Positions 24,027-31,495 of a stretch of 31,495 nucleotides of DNA are shown here, one piece after another (positions within the stretch are counted from its first letter, which is position 1; every line of letters begins with the position of its first letter). A program made the translations under genes and the position numbers. This stretch comes from an uncultured Flavobacteriaceae bacterium. GTDB taxonomy: Bacteria > Bacteroidota > Bacteroidia > Flavobacteriales > Flavobacteriaceae. The notes under the pieces are model-generated. The model was not told the origin of the DNA, did no database searches, and was given only the letters and a program-made list of their open reading frames with translations. The DNA lies in contig CALZKX010000081.1 in the NCBI GenBank assembly GCA_945788155.1, positions 1 to 31,495 of the forward strand. Direction: 5' to 3'.

Positions 24027-25034
24027 ATGATTTTATATTTAGGAAATAATTTAAAATCGAAGCAAATAAACCAAACAACGTTGGCACTATTGAGTAACCT
24101 ATTGAAAAGTGAAGGTTATTCTGTTAAAACGGCTTCATCTTTAAAAAATCCATTTTTTAGGGTGCTATCAATGCTTTGGGCAATTATAAAGTATCGTCGA
24201 AAAATCGACTTTATATTAATAGACACTTACAGCACTAAAAATTTTTATTTTGCACTTGTAACAAGCCAGTTTTGTAGACTGTTAAAATTAAAGTACATAC
24301 CTATACTTCATGGTGGTAATTTACCATCTAGATTAGATAAATCACAAAGCTTAGGTAAACTCATTTTTACCAACTCTTATAGAAATGTTGCAGTTTCCAA
24401 CTACTTAAAATATGAGTTTGGTAAAAGAGGTTTTGAATCTACTTTTATACCAAATGTTCTAGAAATTAAAAATTACCCATTTCTTGAAAGGGGAATTTCA
24501 ACGCCCAAGCTGTTATATGTACGTGCATTTGCAAGTATTTATAATCCTGAAATGGCGATTAAAGTATTAAATAAGCTAAAAAAGGAATACCCAGAGACAA
24601 CTTTATGTATGGTTGGACCAGAAAAAGATGATTCATTTAAATCCTGTAAGGCACTAGTTGAAACACTTGGCTTAGAAAATAGTGTTGAATTTACTGGAAT
24701 GTTATCAAAAAAAGAATGGCATAAAAAATCAGAAGGATATAACATTTTTATCAATACCACAAACGTAGATAATGCACCTGTTAGCGTTATGGAAGCAATG
24801 GCATTAGGGCTTCCAATAGTTTCAACTAATGCTGGTGGAATGCCTTTCTTAATAGACAATAATAAAACTGGAATTCTTATTGAGAGAAATGATATTAAAG
24901 CTATGGTAAAAGCTATAGATTTACTATGTAAAAATAAAAAAACAGCTCACTCTTTAGCGAATAACTCAAGGAAGCAGGTCGAAAAATATAATTGGAGCAA
25001 TGTTAAACAGTTATGGCATGATATATTACAGTAG
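24027..25034 (+). CDS. Family 4 glycosyltransferase
   Basis: GT-B enzyme. The frame is open from an ATG at 23934 inside the polymerase gene, but I chose ATG 24027 (335 aa). It gives a normal N-terminal strand ILYLGNNLKSK and a 7-base gap, whereas the longer version would overlap the polymerase by 86 bases with an unrelated leader. PILHGGNLPSRL and VSNYLKYEF lie in the N-terminal domain. LLYVRAFASIYNPEMAIKVL opens the second domain. DNAPVSVMEAMALGLPIVSTNAGG contains the donor-binding E-x7-E. It is the last cytoplasmic transferase before the initiating enzyme. Specificity unknown. Confidence 0.88.
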   Translation: MILYLGNNLKSKQINQTTLALLSNLLKSEGYSVKTASSLKNPFFRVLSMLWAIIKYRRKIDFILIDTYSTKNFYFALVTSQFCRLLKLKYIPILHGGNLPSRLDKSQSLGKLIFTNSYRNVAVSNYLKYEFGKRGFESTFIPNVLEIKNYPFLERGISTPKLLYVRAFASIYNPEMAIKVLNKLKKEYPETTLCMVGPEKDDSFKSCKALVETLGLENSVEFTGMLSKKEWHKKSEGYNIFINTTNVDNAPVSVMEAMALGLPIVSTNAGGMPFLIDNNKTGILIERNDIKAMVKAIDLLCKNKKTAHSLANNSRKQVEKYNWSNVKQLWHDILQ

Positions 25035-25040
25035 CTTAGT

Positions 25041-25060
25041 AGTAAAAACCTATTTTTACT
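25041..25060 (+). other. Perfect 8-bp hairpin in the gap before the sugar-phosphate transferase
   Basis: AGTAAAAA (25041-25048) and TTTTTACT (25053-25060) are exact inverse complements around a CCTA loop, seven bases after the preceding stop. The stem is AT-rich and not followed by a clean T run, so it is a weak terminator at best; it could instead mark mRNA processing or attenuation. It lies in the largest gap (54 bases) of the second half of the operon. Confidence 0.4.
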
Positions 25061-25088
25061 TAGTATATTTAACGCATTAAGTCTAGCT

Positions 25089-26483
25089 ATGTCAAAGAAA
25101 AAAGGAATCCATTTTGAAATTTCCGAGCGTAAAGTTCTTTTACGTGTTTTTGATATTCTGGCTGCGTTGTTGGCTCTTGAGCTAATTGGCTATTATTTTC
25201 AATTTGATTATTTTTTAGTGACAAAAGAACAGTGGCTTTGGTCCCTTGTGCTTGGATCTTATTTAACTGTTTTTGGTACCATATTCGAGTTGTACAATTT
25301 AAAGCAATCCAGTAAGCTGGATACTACGTTTAAAAATATTGTTATTACTGTATCTGTTACAGTCTTATTTTATTTGTTTACACCTATTATAACACCAGTT
25401 TTACCAGATCATCGAATAGAAATAGTATATTTTTATTTAGCAATTATCATTGTAATTTTTATGTGGCGATATGCCTATGTAACATTTATTGCATCACCTA
25501 GATTTTATAAAAAAGTTATAGTATTGGGTGAGGTTTCAAATATTGAAAACCTAGTGAAAGCCTTTAGCACTTCTGACCCTAATTATAAGATTGTAGGTTA
25601 TATAAACAGTAATATTTCTAGCAATGAAAATGTGAAATTTAAGGGATTAAAAGAGTTTAGTGCAGGAAACCTAAAAAAAACAATTAGAGAAGAAGGTATA
25701 TCTGAAATTGTAATTGCTATAAATGATTCTGAAACGATTACACCTTACATTTATAACGAATTAACACACCTCTTGGAAAAAGGATTTACAATTAGAGAAT
25801 ACACTCAAGTTTTTGAAGAAATTACCAAACGTATTCCTGTACAGTTTGTAGGTAAGGATTTTTATAAATATTTTCCATTTAGCAGAAGCAATCAAAATAA
25901 GTTATACATGCTTTATCATCGTTTAATGGATCTAGTATGTGCACTGTTAGGTATTGTAATTGGAATAATCTTCCTGCCATTGGTTTTGCTTGGAAATTTA
26001 ATTGGTAACAAAGGCAAATTATTATATATACAAACACGGGTAGGAAAAAATGGAAAGCCATTTAAAATATATAAGTTTAGGACAATGGTTAAAAACGCCG
26101 AAAAAGATGGCGTAAAGTGGGCAGATAAAAATGACCATAGAGTAACCTCGTTTGGTCGCTTTTTAAGACGATCAAGGCTCGATGAAATCCCTCAATTTAT
26201 AAATGTTCTTAAAGGTGATATGAGCATTATTGGGCCAAGACCAGAACGTCCCTTTTTTGTTAAAGAATTGTCTAAAGTGATACCTTTTTATGAAACAAGA
26301 CACACCATTAAACCAGGATTATCTGGTTGGGCTCAAGTAAATAGTCGTTATGGTTCTTCTATAGAAGATAGTTTAGTGAAATTGCAATACGATTTATATT
26401 ATATTAAACACCGAAGTTTCTTCTTAGATATAAATATTATTGTAAAAACCTTGAGTACAATGGTATATTATAGAGGACAATAG
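25089..26483 (+). CDS. Polyprenyl-phosphate sugar-1-phosphate transferase (initiating enzyme, WbaP/WcaJ type)
   Basis: Transfers the first sugar-1-phosphate from a UDP-sugar to undecaprenyl phosphate, starting glycan assembly at the inner membrane. About four N-terminal membrane spans (residues 15-140) precede a CoA-binding-like soluble domain (VIVLGEVSNIENLVKAF). A membrane segment near 275-300 anchors the C-terminal catalytic domain with KIYKFRTM (326-333), the catalytic DEIP (Asp365-Glu366) and GPRPERP (382-388), then KPGLSGWAQV. Length (464 aa) is normal for full-length polyisoprenyl-phosphate hexose-1-phosphate transferases. It ends the locus and stops one base from the convergent lnb gene. 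Which sugar it transfers cannot be read from the sequence. Confidence 0.94.
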   Translation: MSKKKGIHFEISERKVLLRVFDILAALLALELIGYYFQFDYFLVTKEQWLWSLVLGSYLTVFGTIFELYNLKQSSKLDTTFKNIVITVSVTVLFYLFTPIITPVLPDHRIEIVYFYLAIIIVIFMWRYAYVTFIASPRFYKKVIVLGEVSNIENLVKAFSTSDPNYKIVGYINSNISSNENVKFKGLKEFSAGNLKKTIREEGISEIVIAINDSETITPYIYNELTHLLEKGFTIREYTQVFEEITKRIPVQFVGKDFYKYFPFSRSNQNKLYMLYHRLMDLVCALLGIVIGIIFLPLVLLGNLIGNKGKLLYIQTRVGKNGKPFKIYKFRTMVKNAEKDGVKWADKNDHRVTSFGRFLRRSRLDEIPQFINVLKGDMSIIGPRPERPFFVKELSKVIPFYETRHTIKPGLSGWAQVNSRYGSSIEDSLVKLQYDLYYIKHRSFFLDINIIVKTLSTMVYYRGQ

Positions 26484-26484
26484 T

Positions 26485-27660
26485 CTAGCTGTTTTGGCTA
26501 TAAAACCTTACCAAATAAACATATCTTACCAAAAGAGCGATAAAGAGAGGAGTCAATCCAATAGCAAATACCTGTACACCTATTAACCAATGCAATGTTA
26601 ATAGACATAACATGATTATTAAAAACTTAAGATACCTTGTAAACCATTTGCTAGGTGTGGGTTTAAGTAGTTGTTTTACAATAAATAAATTGATGGGAAA
26701 AGCCCATAACAAATTATAATTATTAGCTGTAGCAGTATGGTCTGTAGCAAACCAAAGGAGCAACAAAACAACACCTATTGAGCCAGTAATCGAGAATAAA
26801 CCAATGTCCAACCATTTACTACGATAGCTCTTTTTATAATCGCTATAAGTAATCCATAAAATTAATAGCCCTAATAGACCAAATATCATTAGCGGACTTG
26901 TTATAAAAGAGTTTGATATAGGTCTTTCGACTTTTTTGTAAAGCGTTCGCGATTGTTTTACTAATGGCTTATTTGAATTTGCAAAAGTTGCTTTTTCGAA
27001 AAAAGAGTCAATAAATTTAGGGAGAAACATGTGTTCTTCCAGTGTTGCTTTTTTATCAATTATCGAGCCTAAAGCCACATCAATTCCCAAACTTCCCCAA
27101 GAATTTTTGTTTACATGATCATAAATTAACTCTCTAAACGTTTTTGCTTCAAAGCTATTAGGTTCTTGAAATTTAAGTTTGCTATGTAGCGAAACTTCCA
27201 AAACATCCTTCATCTTAGTAGCACAGTTGTCATAAAAGAAATCGTAGAGGTAATACTTGTTTTCTGGCTTTGCATTATTAAGCAGAAAATCAAAAACTTG
27301 CTGTTTTTGTGTTTGCGATAAGTCTAAAATTTGTTCGTCTATAGTTCTATTTTGAGCTATATAATTCTGAAAAAAATCGTCATAAGGGTTATGAGATAAC
27401 CTATAATTAAGTTTTCCTTGAGCAATTTTTAAATAGAAGTTTGGTGTGTCAAAATCATAGGTACCGTAGTTAAAAACTTCATCAATTCTTCGACCTCTAT
27501 CTTTTACCCTAAAACCATTATGTCCAAAGGCATCATTTAAAACTGTTCCTGGACCAATAGTAAGTACACTTATCTCTGCTTGATTTGAAAGACTAAGTTG
27601 TTGCGCATTAGTTATAAGCGAACAAATAAATAAAAAGGATAGGAGTAGTTTTTGCTTCAT
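26485..27660 (-). CDS. lnb: Lipoprotein N-acyltransferase Lnb (DUF4105 family)
   Basis: Completes lipoprotein maturation by adding the third acyl chain at the N-terminal cysteine, a job done by Lnt in Proteobacteria; Lnb is the Bacteroidota enzyme. A signal peptide (about residues 1-19, ending TNA) leads into a periplasmic cysteine-hydrolase-like domain. GPGTVLNDAFGHNGFRV contains His47, and DFFYDNCATKM contains Cys146, the likely catalytic pair. Five hydrophobic helices fill the C-terminal third (about 255-385), matching the Lnb arrangement of periplasmic domain plus five helices. It follows the PorV-like gene by three bases, so the two are co-transcribed. The assignment rests on architecture and remembered family features; confidence is higher for DUF4105 membership than for the exact reaction. 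Confidence 0.82.
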   Translation of the reverse strand: MKQKLLLSFLFICSLITNAQQLSLSNQAEISVLTIGPGTVLNDAFGHNGFRVKDRGRRIDEVFNYGTYDFDTPNFYLKIAQGKLNYRLSHNPYDDFFQNYIAQNRTIDEQILDLSQTQKQQVFDFLLNNAKPENKYYLYDFFYDNCATKMKDVLEVSLHSKLKFQEPNSFEAKTFRELIYDHVNKNSWGSLGIDVALGSIIDKKATLEEHMFLPKFIDSFFEKATFANSNKPLVKQSRTLYKKVERPISNSFITSPLMIFGLLGLLILWITYSDYKKSYRSKWLDIGLFSITGSIGVVLLLLWFATDHTATANNYNLLWAFPINLFIVKQLLKPTPSKWFTRYLKFLIIMLCLLTLHWLIGVQVFAIGLTPLFIALLVRYVYLVRFYSQNS

Positions 27661-27663
27661 AGA

Positions 27664-28731
27664 TTATCTAAAAATACTAAAATCTAATTTTACTGAAAAC
27701 ACATTGGAATATAAGGCAGCACTTTGGTCGCCAATATCTGTAAAAGCATAATCAATTTGAATGCCTCTATATTTAAACCCAACACCAAAATTTGGCTGAA
27801 AACTTAATTGCTCAGTATTATCTATTTGTAGTTCAGTTTGAAAATTCCCAAGTCCAGCACGTAAAAAAACCATATCTGTATACCCAAATTCGAAGCCTAA
27901 TGCAGGATTAATACTAGCAAACGAAGTAGAAATAATATCGTTGTTTTGTTCAAATCGAATGTTTAAATCTAGTTCTGTTCTAAGTGTGTAATCGTAGTTA
28001 AAAACAAATTGTTTAGACATGCCAATTTGCATTTTTGGCAATGTAATTTCTGTGCCTTCTGGAGCCTCTTGGTTTTCACCTGGAATCGCATCTTTAATAT
28101 CGGTCAATCTATCTTCGTTTATTGCCCAAGCATTAAAAGTGGTAGTAATATCTCTTACCATTACTCCAAACTTCCAGTCGTTTCGTTCAAACTGTACACC
28201 TAAGTCAAATCCAAAGCCCCAAGATGATGCAAAATCACCAATAATACGTCTAATTACTTTAGCGTTAATACCATAGTTTAAACCTTCAATAGGTAATTTT
28301 CTTGCGTACGAAAAAGTAAAACCATAATCGGCAGCCGAAAACAAATTTATATTGTCGTAATTCACATTGCCTTGCTCGTCGATTAGTTGTGTAGTATCTA
28401 ATATGTCATCAACTCCAAAACGTATAATAGAAAAACCAATGGCGCTTCTATCATCCAATGGTTTTGCATAGGCTATGTAATTATAATTTGCAATGTTAGC
28501 AAAATAACTGGAGTGCATCAAAGCAATTTGATTGTCTTCCAAATGCACTAAACCAGCAGGATTCCAATAACCAGAGTTAACATCGTTTGTGGTCGCTATA
28601 ACTGCATTGCTCATACCAAGAGCAGCAGCATCCACACCAATATTCATGAACTCATTAGAATACTTTCTAGTAGTTTGGGCACAAACTATCGTGGCACTTA
28701 AAATAAATAGCGAAACTAAATACGTTTTCAA
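27664..28731 (-). CDS. PorV/PorQ family outer-membrane beta-barrel protein
   Basis: Outer-membrane protein of the FadL-like PorV/PorQ group associated with type IX secretion. The mature protein opens with SNEFMNIGVDAAALGMSNA and NDVNSGYWNPAGLV, the signature of this family. It continues as alternating amphipathic strands and ends in an aromatic residue pattern (KLDFSIFR) typical of a last barrel strand. I prefer TTG 28731, which yields a compact signal peptide (KTYLVSLFILSATIVCAQ). A TTG at 28752 in frame would add seven residues but overlaps a possible promoter box. It is divergent from pssA and heads a two-gene unit with lnb. Whether it takes part in type IX secretion or is a general barrel paralogue is unclear. 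Confidence 0.83.
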   Translation of the reverse strand: MKTYLVSLFILSATIVCAQTTRKYSNEFMNIGVDAAALGMSNAVIATTNDVNSGYWNPAGLVHLEDNQIALMHSSYFANIANYNYIAYAKPLDDRSAIGFSIIRFGVDDILDTTQLIDEQGNVNYDNINLFSAADYGFTFSYARKLPIEGLNYGINAKVIRRIIGDFASSWGFGFDLGVQFERNDWKFGVMVRDITTTFNAWAINEDRLTDIKDAIPGENQEAPEGTEITLPKMQIGMSKQFVFNYDYTLRTELDLNIRFEQNNDIISTSFASINPALGFEFGYTDMVFLRAGLGNFQTELQIDNTEQLSFQPNFGVGFKYRGIQIDYAFTDIGDQSAALYSNVFSVKLDFSIFR

Positions 28732-28749
28732 AAGGCAATTTCTTTTATG

Positions 28750-28757
28750 CAAAGATG
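28750..28757 (-). promoter_or_regulatory. Possible -7 box for the PorV-like/lnb unit
   Basis: On the minus strand this reads CATCTTTG, one mismatch from TAnnTTTG. It lies 18 bases upstream of the preferred TTG start at 28731, leaving a short leader. No clear TTG at -33 is visible, so support is weak. Confidence 0.25.
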
Positions 28758-28800
28758 CATAATATTTTTTAACCTTTTAAACTCTTAATTGTAATAGATA

Positions 28801-28835
28801 TTGTGCTTTTTTAGAGTTCAACTCAAATAGTTTAT
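28801..28835 (+). promoter_or_regulatory. Possible promoter for pssA
   Basis: TTGTG at 28801-28805 and TAGTTTAT at 28828-28835 resemble the Bacteroidota -33 TTG and -7 TAnnTTTG elements with a 22-base spacer. The last base of the -7 box deviates. They lie in the 126-base divergent gap, 22 bases before the pssA start. Confidence 0.35.
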
Positions 28836-28857
28836 TATTTTTACTCCATTAAATATT

Positions 28858-29604
28858 TTGAGTTTGATAAAACATATTCCAAATTTTGTAACACTTTTAA
28901 ATCTTTTTTGTGGAAGTGTTGCCGTAATATTTGCTGTTAATGGTTTTTTGGTAACCGCTTCTTTTTTTGCGTTTCTTGGTATTTTCTTTGATTTTTTTGA
29001 CGGATTGTTAGCTAGAAAACTCAATGCACAGAGCGAGCTTGGGTTACAACTAGATTCTTTGGCAGATATGGTCACCAGTGGATTGGCGCCAGGAATTGTA
29101 ATGTTTCAACTTTTTAATTTTATTGATTCTGACAATTGGTTTCCGTATGATTACATGGATACAGTAAGCTTTACTCAATCTCTTTTATCAAGTAACTTTA
29201 CACCTTTTATTGGACTTCTAATAACACTCGCATCAGCTTATCGTTTGGCGAATTTTAATATAGATGAAAACCAAACCGATTCATTTATTGGCTTACCAAC
29301 ACCTGCAAATACCTTGCTTATTTTGTCTTTTCCGTTGATTATGGAGTTTCAGAATAATGATATTATGAATTCGATTATTTTAAATAAATGGTTTTTAATT
29401 GCTGTAACACTTGTAAGTTGTTATTTATTAAATGCCAATATGAAACTCTTGGCTTTAAAGTTTAAAACATGGAACTTTCAAGATAATGCCGCAAGATATA
29501 TTCTTGTTATGTTGGCAGCTATTTTCTTGATTATTTTTCAGTTTGCAGCCATCCCATTAATCATCTTAGCTTACATAATCATTTCTATTTTAAATAAAAA
29601 ATAA
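28858..29604 (+). CDS. pssA: CDP-diacylglycerol-serine O-phosphatidyltransferase
   Basis: Inner-membrane enzyme that makes phosphatidylserine from CDP-diacylglycerol and serine, the precursor of phosphatidylethanolamine. The CDP-alcohol phosphatidyltransferase motif is complete: Asp45, Asp48, Gly49, Ala52, Arg53, Gly62, Asp66 and Asp70. The N-terminal IPNFVTLLNLFCGS is typical of PssA. The start is TTG 28858, the only one placing IPNFVTLLN at residue 7. The 248-residue protein has about six to eight hydrophobic spans. It is followed after seven bases by a DUF808 gene, so the two probably share a transcript. Confidence 0.92.
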   Translation: MSLIKHIPNFVTLLNLFCGSVAVIFAVNGFLVTASFFAFLGIFFDFFDGLLARKLNAQSELGLQLDSLADMVTSGLAPGIVMFQLFNFIDSDNWFPYDYMDTVSFTQSLLSSNFTPFIGLLITLASAYRLANFNIDENQTDSFIGLPTPANTLLILSFPLIMEFQNNDIMNSIILNKWFLIAVTLVSCYLLNANMKLLALKFKTWNFQDNAARYILVMLAAIFLIIFQFAAIPLIILAYIIISILNKK

Positions 29605-29611
29605 TCTATAA

Positions 29612-30484
29612 ATGGCATCAGGATTTTTTGCGCTACTCGACGATATTTCGGTGCTCATGGACGATGTGGTAACCATGAGTAAGATTACTACCAAAAAAAC
29701 TGCTGGAATACTTGGTGACGATTTGGCTGTAAATGCCGAAAAGGCTTCTGGATTTGTATCTTCAAGAGAATTACCTGTATTGTGGGCAATAACAAAAGGG
29801 TCGTTTTTAAATAAACTAATTATTTTACCAATAGCTTTTTTATTGAGTGCTTTTTTGCCTTGGGCAGTTACTGTAATATTACTTTTGGGCGCAGTGTATT
29901 TAGCTTTTGAAGGTGCAGAAAAAATCTATGAATATTTTGTGCCACACACTCATGAAACTCCTATTTTAAAAACTGAAAACTTATCGAAAGCAGCCATTTT
30001 AGAGTTAGAAAAGAAGAAAATAAAATCCGCAATCATAACAGATTTTATACTATCTATTGAAATTGTGATTATTGCCTTAGGAACTGTTATAAATGAACCT
30101 TTGTTAACTCAAATATTAGTAGTTACTGTAGTAGCAATTATCGCTACAGTTGGTGTTTATGGCATTGTAGCTCTAATTGTTAGAATGGATGATTTAGGTT
30201 TACGATTGGTACGAATGAGTAATGGTAACAAGAATTTATTGCAATTTATTGGTAAACTATTGGTTAATGCCTTACCATTTATTATTAAATCACTTTCGGT
30301 TATTGGTACAATCGCACTGTTATTGGTTGCAGGAGGTATTTTTGTCCATAATATTGAGTATTTGCATCACTTTTTAGGAACGTGGCCAAGTATTTTAAAA
30401 GATTTTGTTATTGGTTTGGCTGTTGGTATTTTGGTTCTTTTAGGGTTTAAGTTAGTTAAACGACTTATAAAATTAGTAAGTTAA
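29612..30484 (+). CDS. DUF808 (YedI-like) inner-membrane protein
   Basis: Polytopic membrane protein of 290 aa belonging to the family of E. coli YedI. Shared landmarks are LLDDISVLMDDV near the N-terminus, TKKTAGILGDDLAVNAE (about 28-44), SRELPVLW (51-58), FEGAEKIYEYF (around 99-109), and IKSAIITDFILSIEIVIIALG in the second half. Five or so hydrophobic spans are visible. The family has no assigned biochemical function. It follows pssA by seven bases and its stop abuts the start of a small lipoprotein gene, suggesting an envelope role, although that is context only. Confidence 0.88.
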   Translation: MASGFFALLDDISVLMDDVVTMSKITTKKTAGILGDDLAVNAEKASGFVSSRELPVLWAITKGSFLNKLIILPIAFLLSAFLPWAVTVILLLGAVYLAFEGAEKIYEYFVPHTHETPILKTENLSKAAILELEKKKIKSAIITDFILSIEIVIIALGTVINEPLLTQILVVTVVAIIATVGVYGIVALIVRMDDLGLRLVRMSNGNKNLLQFIGKLLVNALPFIIKSLSVIGTIALLLVAGGIFVHNIEYLHHFLGTWPSILKDFVIGLAVGILVLLGFKLVKRLIKLVS

Positions 30485-30751
30485 ATGCTACGTAAAGTAT
30501 GGATTTTAATTTTATATTTTTTTGTTTCTTCATGTGTTAATAATTCTATTGAAGAAGTTGATGTTACAGTAAATTATGTTCGCTGTAAAACAGGGTCAAT
30601 AGGCTCCAGAAGCTTGGTTAAAGTGAAATTTAGAAAAAAGATTTATAACGTTGCAATAAATAAAAGTACTTGTAAGAATATAAAACTTGGAGACACAATT
30701 AGTTTGTTTTACAATTTAAATAGAGATAGGGTAATAGAACTAATCAAATAA
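30485..30751 (+). CDS. Small predicted lipoprotein, unknown function
   Basis: An 88-residue protein whose ATG immediately follows the stop codon of the DUF808 gene. MLRKVWILILYFFVSSCVNN forms a short signal peptide ending in a lipobox-like FVSSC, so Cys17 would be lipidated. The mature part is Lys-rich and probably beta-structured (VDVTVNYVRCKTG, LVKVKFRKKIYNVAIN, GDTISLFYN), with two further cysteines. I recognise no family. Its end is 10 bases from the convergent lptB stop. The lack of any gap from the upstream gene and the signal-like N-terminus argue that it is real. Confidence 0.65.
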   Translation: MLRKVWILILYFFVSSCVNNSIEEVDVTVNYVRCKTGSIGSRSLVKVKFRKKIYNVAINKSTCKNIKLGDTISLFYNLNRDRVIELIK

Positions 30752-30761
30752 CACTTAGCGT

Positions 30762-31495
30762 TTAAAACTCCAATTTCTTTTTACGAAGCTCGAAATTTTG
30801 TCCTAAATATACTTTACGTACCATTTCATCTGCAGCGAGTTCCTCAGGTTTTCCAGCTTTAAGGATGCTTCCTTCAAACATTAAATAGGTTCTGTCGGTA
30901 ATCGCTAAAGTTTCCTGTACATTATGGTCGGTAATTAAAATACCTATATTTTTTTTGGTAAGTTTTGCTACAATACGTTGTATGTCTTCAACAGCTACTG
31001 GATCTACACCAGCAAAGGGCTCATCCAATAAAATAAAATTTGGGTCAGTAGCAAGTGCGCGAGCAATTTCGGTACGACGACGCTCACCACCAGACAATAA
31101 ATCACCACGACTTTTACGTATGTGTCCTAATCCAAATTCTTCAATAAGCGACTCCATTTTATCAAGTTGCTCCTTTTTGGAAAGTTTGGTAAGTTGCAAT
31201 ACACTTAAAATATTGTCTTCAATGCTTAATTTTCTAAAAACCGATGCCTCTTGTGCCAAATAACCAATACCATTTTGTGCACGTTTGTACATTGGGTAAT
31301 TGGTAATTTCGGTACTGTCTAAAAATATGTTTCCACCATTAGGTTTTATTAAACCAACAATCATGTAAAAAGAGGTTGTTTTTCCAGCACCATTAGGTCC
31401 AAGTAATCCAACAATCTCTCCTTGGTTTACTTCAAGGGAAACATCTTTTACAACTTTTCGTCCACTATAGGACTTCATTAAATTATTGGCTTTTA
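30762..31495 (-). CDS. lptB: LPS export ABC transporter ATPase LptB (5' end cut by window)
   Basis: Cytoplasmic ATPase of the LptB2FGC complex that extracts lipopolysaccharide from the inner membrane. Counting from the internal Met at 31478, Walker A GPNGAGKTTS begins at residue 27, the signature is LLSGGERRR, Walker B is FILLDEPFAGVDP, and ITDHNV holds the switch histidine. GYLAQEASVFRKLSIEDNI is the LptB-specific Q-loop region. The frame stays open upstream of 31478 (codons read KANNL before the Met) to the window edge. The true start therefore lies outside, and Met 31478 is unlikely to be it. No other ABC family fits as well. Confidence 0.93.
   Translation of the reverse strand, partial: KANNLMKSYSGRKVVKDVSLEVNQGEIVGLLGPNGAGKTTSFYMIVGLIKPNGGNIFLDSTEITNYPMYKRAQNGIGYLAQEASVFRKLSIEDNILSVLQLTKLSKKEQLDKMESLIEEFGLGHIRKSRGDLLSGGERRRTEIARALATDPNFILLDEPFAGVDPVAVEDIQRIVAKLTKKNIGILITDHNVQETLAITDRTYLMFEGSILKAGKPEELAADEMVRKVYLGQNFELRKKKLEF

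Noticed and set aside
26484..26510. Bidirectional terminator between the convergent sugar-phosphate transferase and lnb genes
   Set aside because: Only a 5-bp AT-rich stem (GTTTT/AAAAC around GGCTAT) is visible, and it lies inside the lnb coding end; too weak to call.
31478..31495. Met at 31478 as the true LptB start
   Set aside because: The frame remains open upstream with sensible residues (KANNL), and LptB proteins usually have a few residues before this Met; the start is outside the window.

Overview
The window is a low-GC chromosomal segment from a member of the Bacteroidota, most likely family Flavobacteriaceae. This rests on the lack of Shine-Dalgarno sequences, frequent TTG starts, a PorV/PorQ-type outer-membrane protein, a Bacteroides-type Lnb lipoprotein N-acyltransferase, TAnnTTTG-like promoter boxes, and heptanucleotide repeats beside four-helix-bundle genes. 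Species cannot be named from the sequence alone.

Positions 34-26483 form one long plus-strand surface-polysaccharide (O-antigen or capsule) locus. It opens with a TviB/TviC-like pair that makes UDP-GalNAcA (34-2312), then wzm and wzt, the ABC exporter (2808-5457). Two small four-helix-bundle genes, one carrying an in-frame amber codon, sit on either side of wzm and are bordered by 7-nt-period repeats. A very AT-rich block follows (about 4980-14084): the C-terminal half of Wzt, a pyruvyltransferase-family protein, six GT2-type glycosyltransferases, an FkbM methyltransferase and a GT4 enzyme. Next come a GT-A-like transferase, neuA-neuB-neuC (CMP-sialic acid supply), an unassigned GT-B-like protein, three GT4 enzymes, a Wzy/WaaL-type polymerase or ligase, a further GT4 enzyme and a polyprenyl-phosphate sugar-1-phosphate transferase. 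Most junctions overlap or are a few bases apart, so the locus looks like one or a few long transcripts.

The likely scheme, partly inferred, is this: the sugar-1-phosphate transferase starts the glycan on undecaprenyl phosphate, the glycosyltransferases extend it using GalNAcA, a sialic acid and other sugars, pyruvyl and methyl groups decorate it, Wzm/Wzt exports it, and the Wzy/WaaL-family protein polymerises or ligates it.

The right end (26485-31495) is housekeeping envelope biology. Lnb (lipoprotein N-acylation) and a PorV/PorQ-family protein lie on the minus strand. Divergent to them are pssA (phosphatidylserine synthase), a DUF808/YedI-like membrane protein and a small lipoprotein. The window ends inside a minus-strand lptB whose 5' end is cut off. 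I saw no tRNA, rRNA, CRISPR array or transposase, and no gene-free stretch longer than 300 bases.
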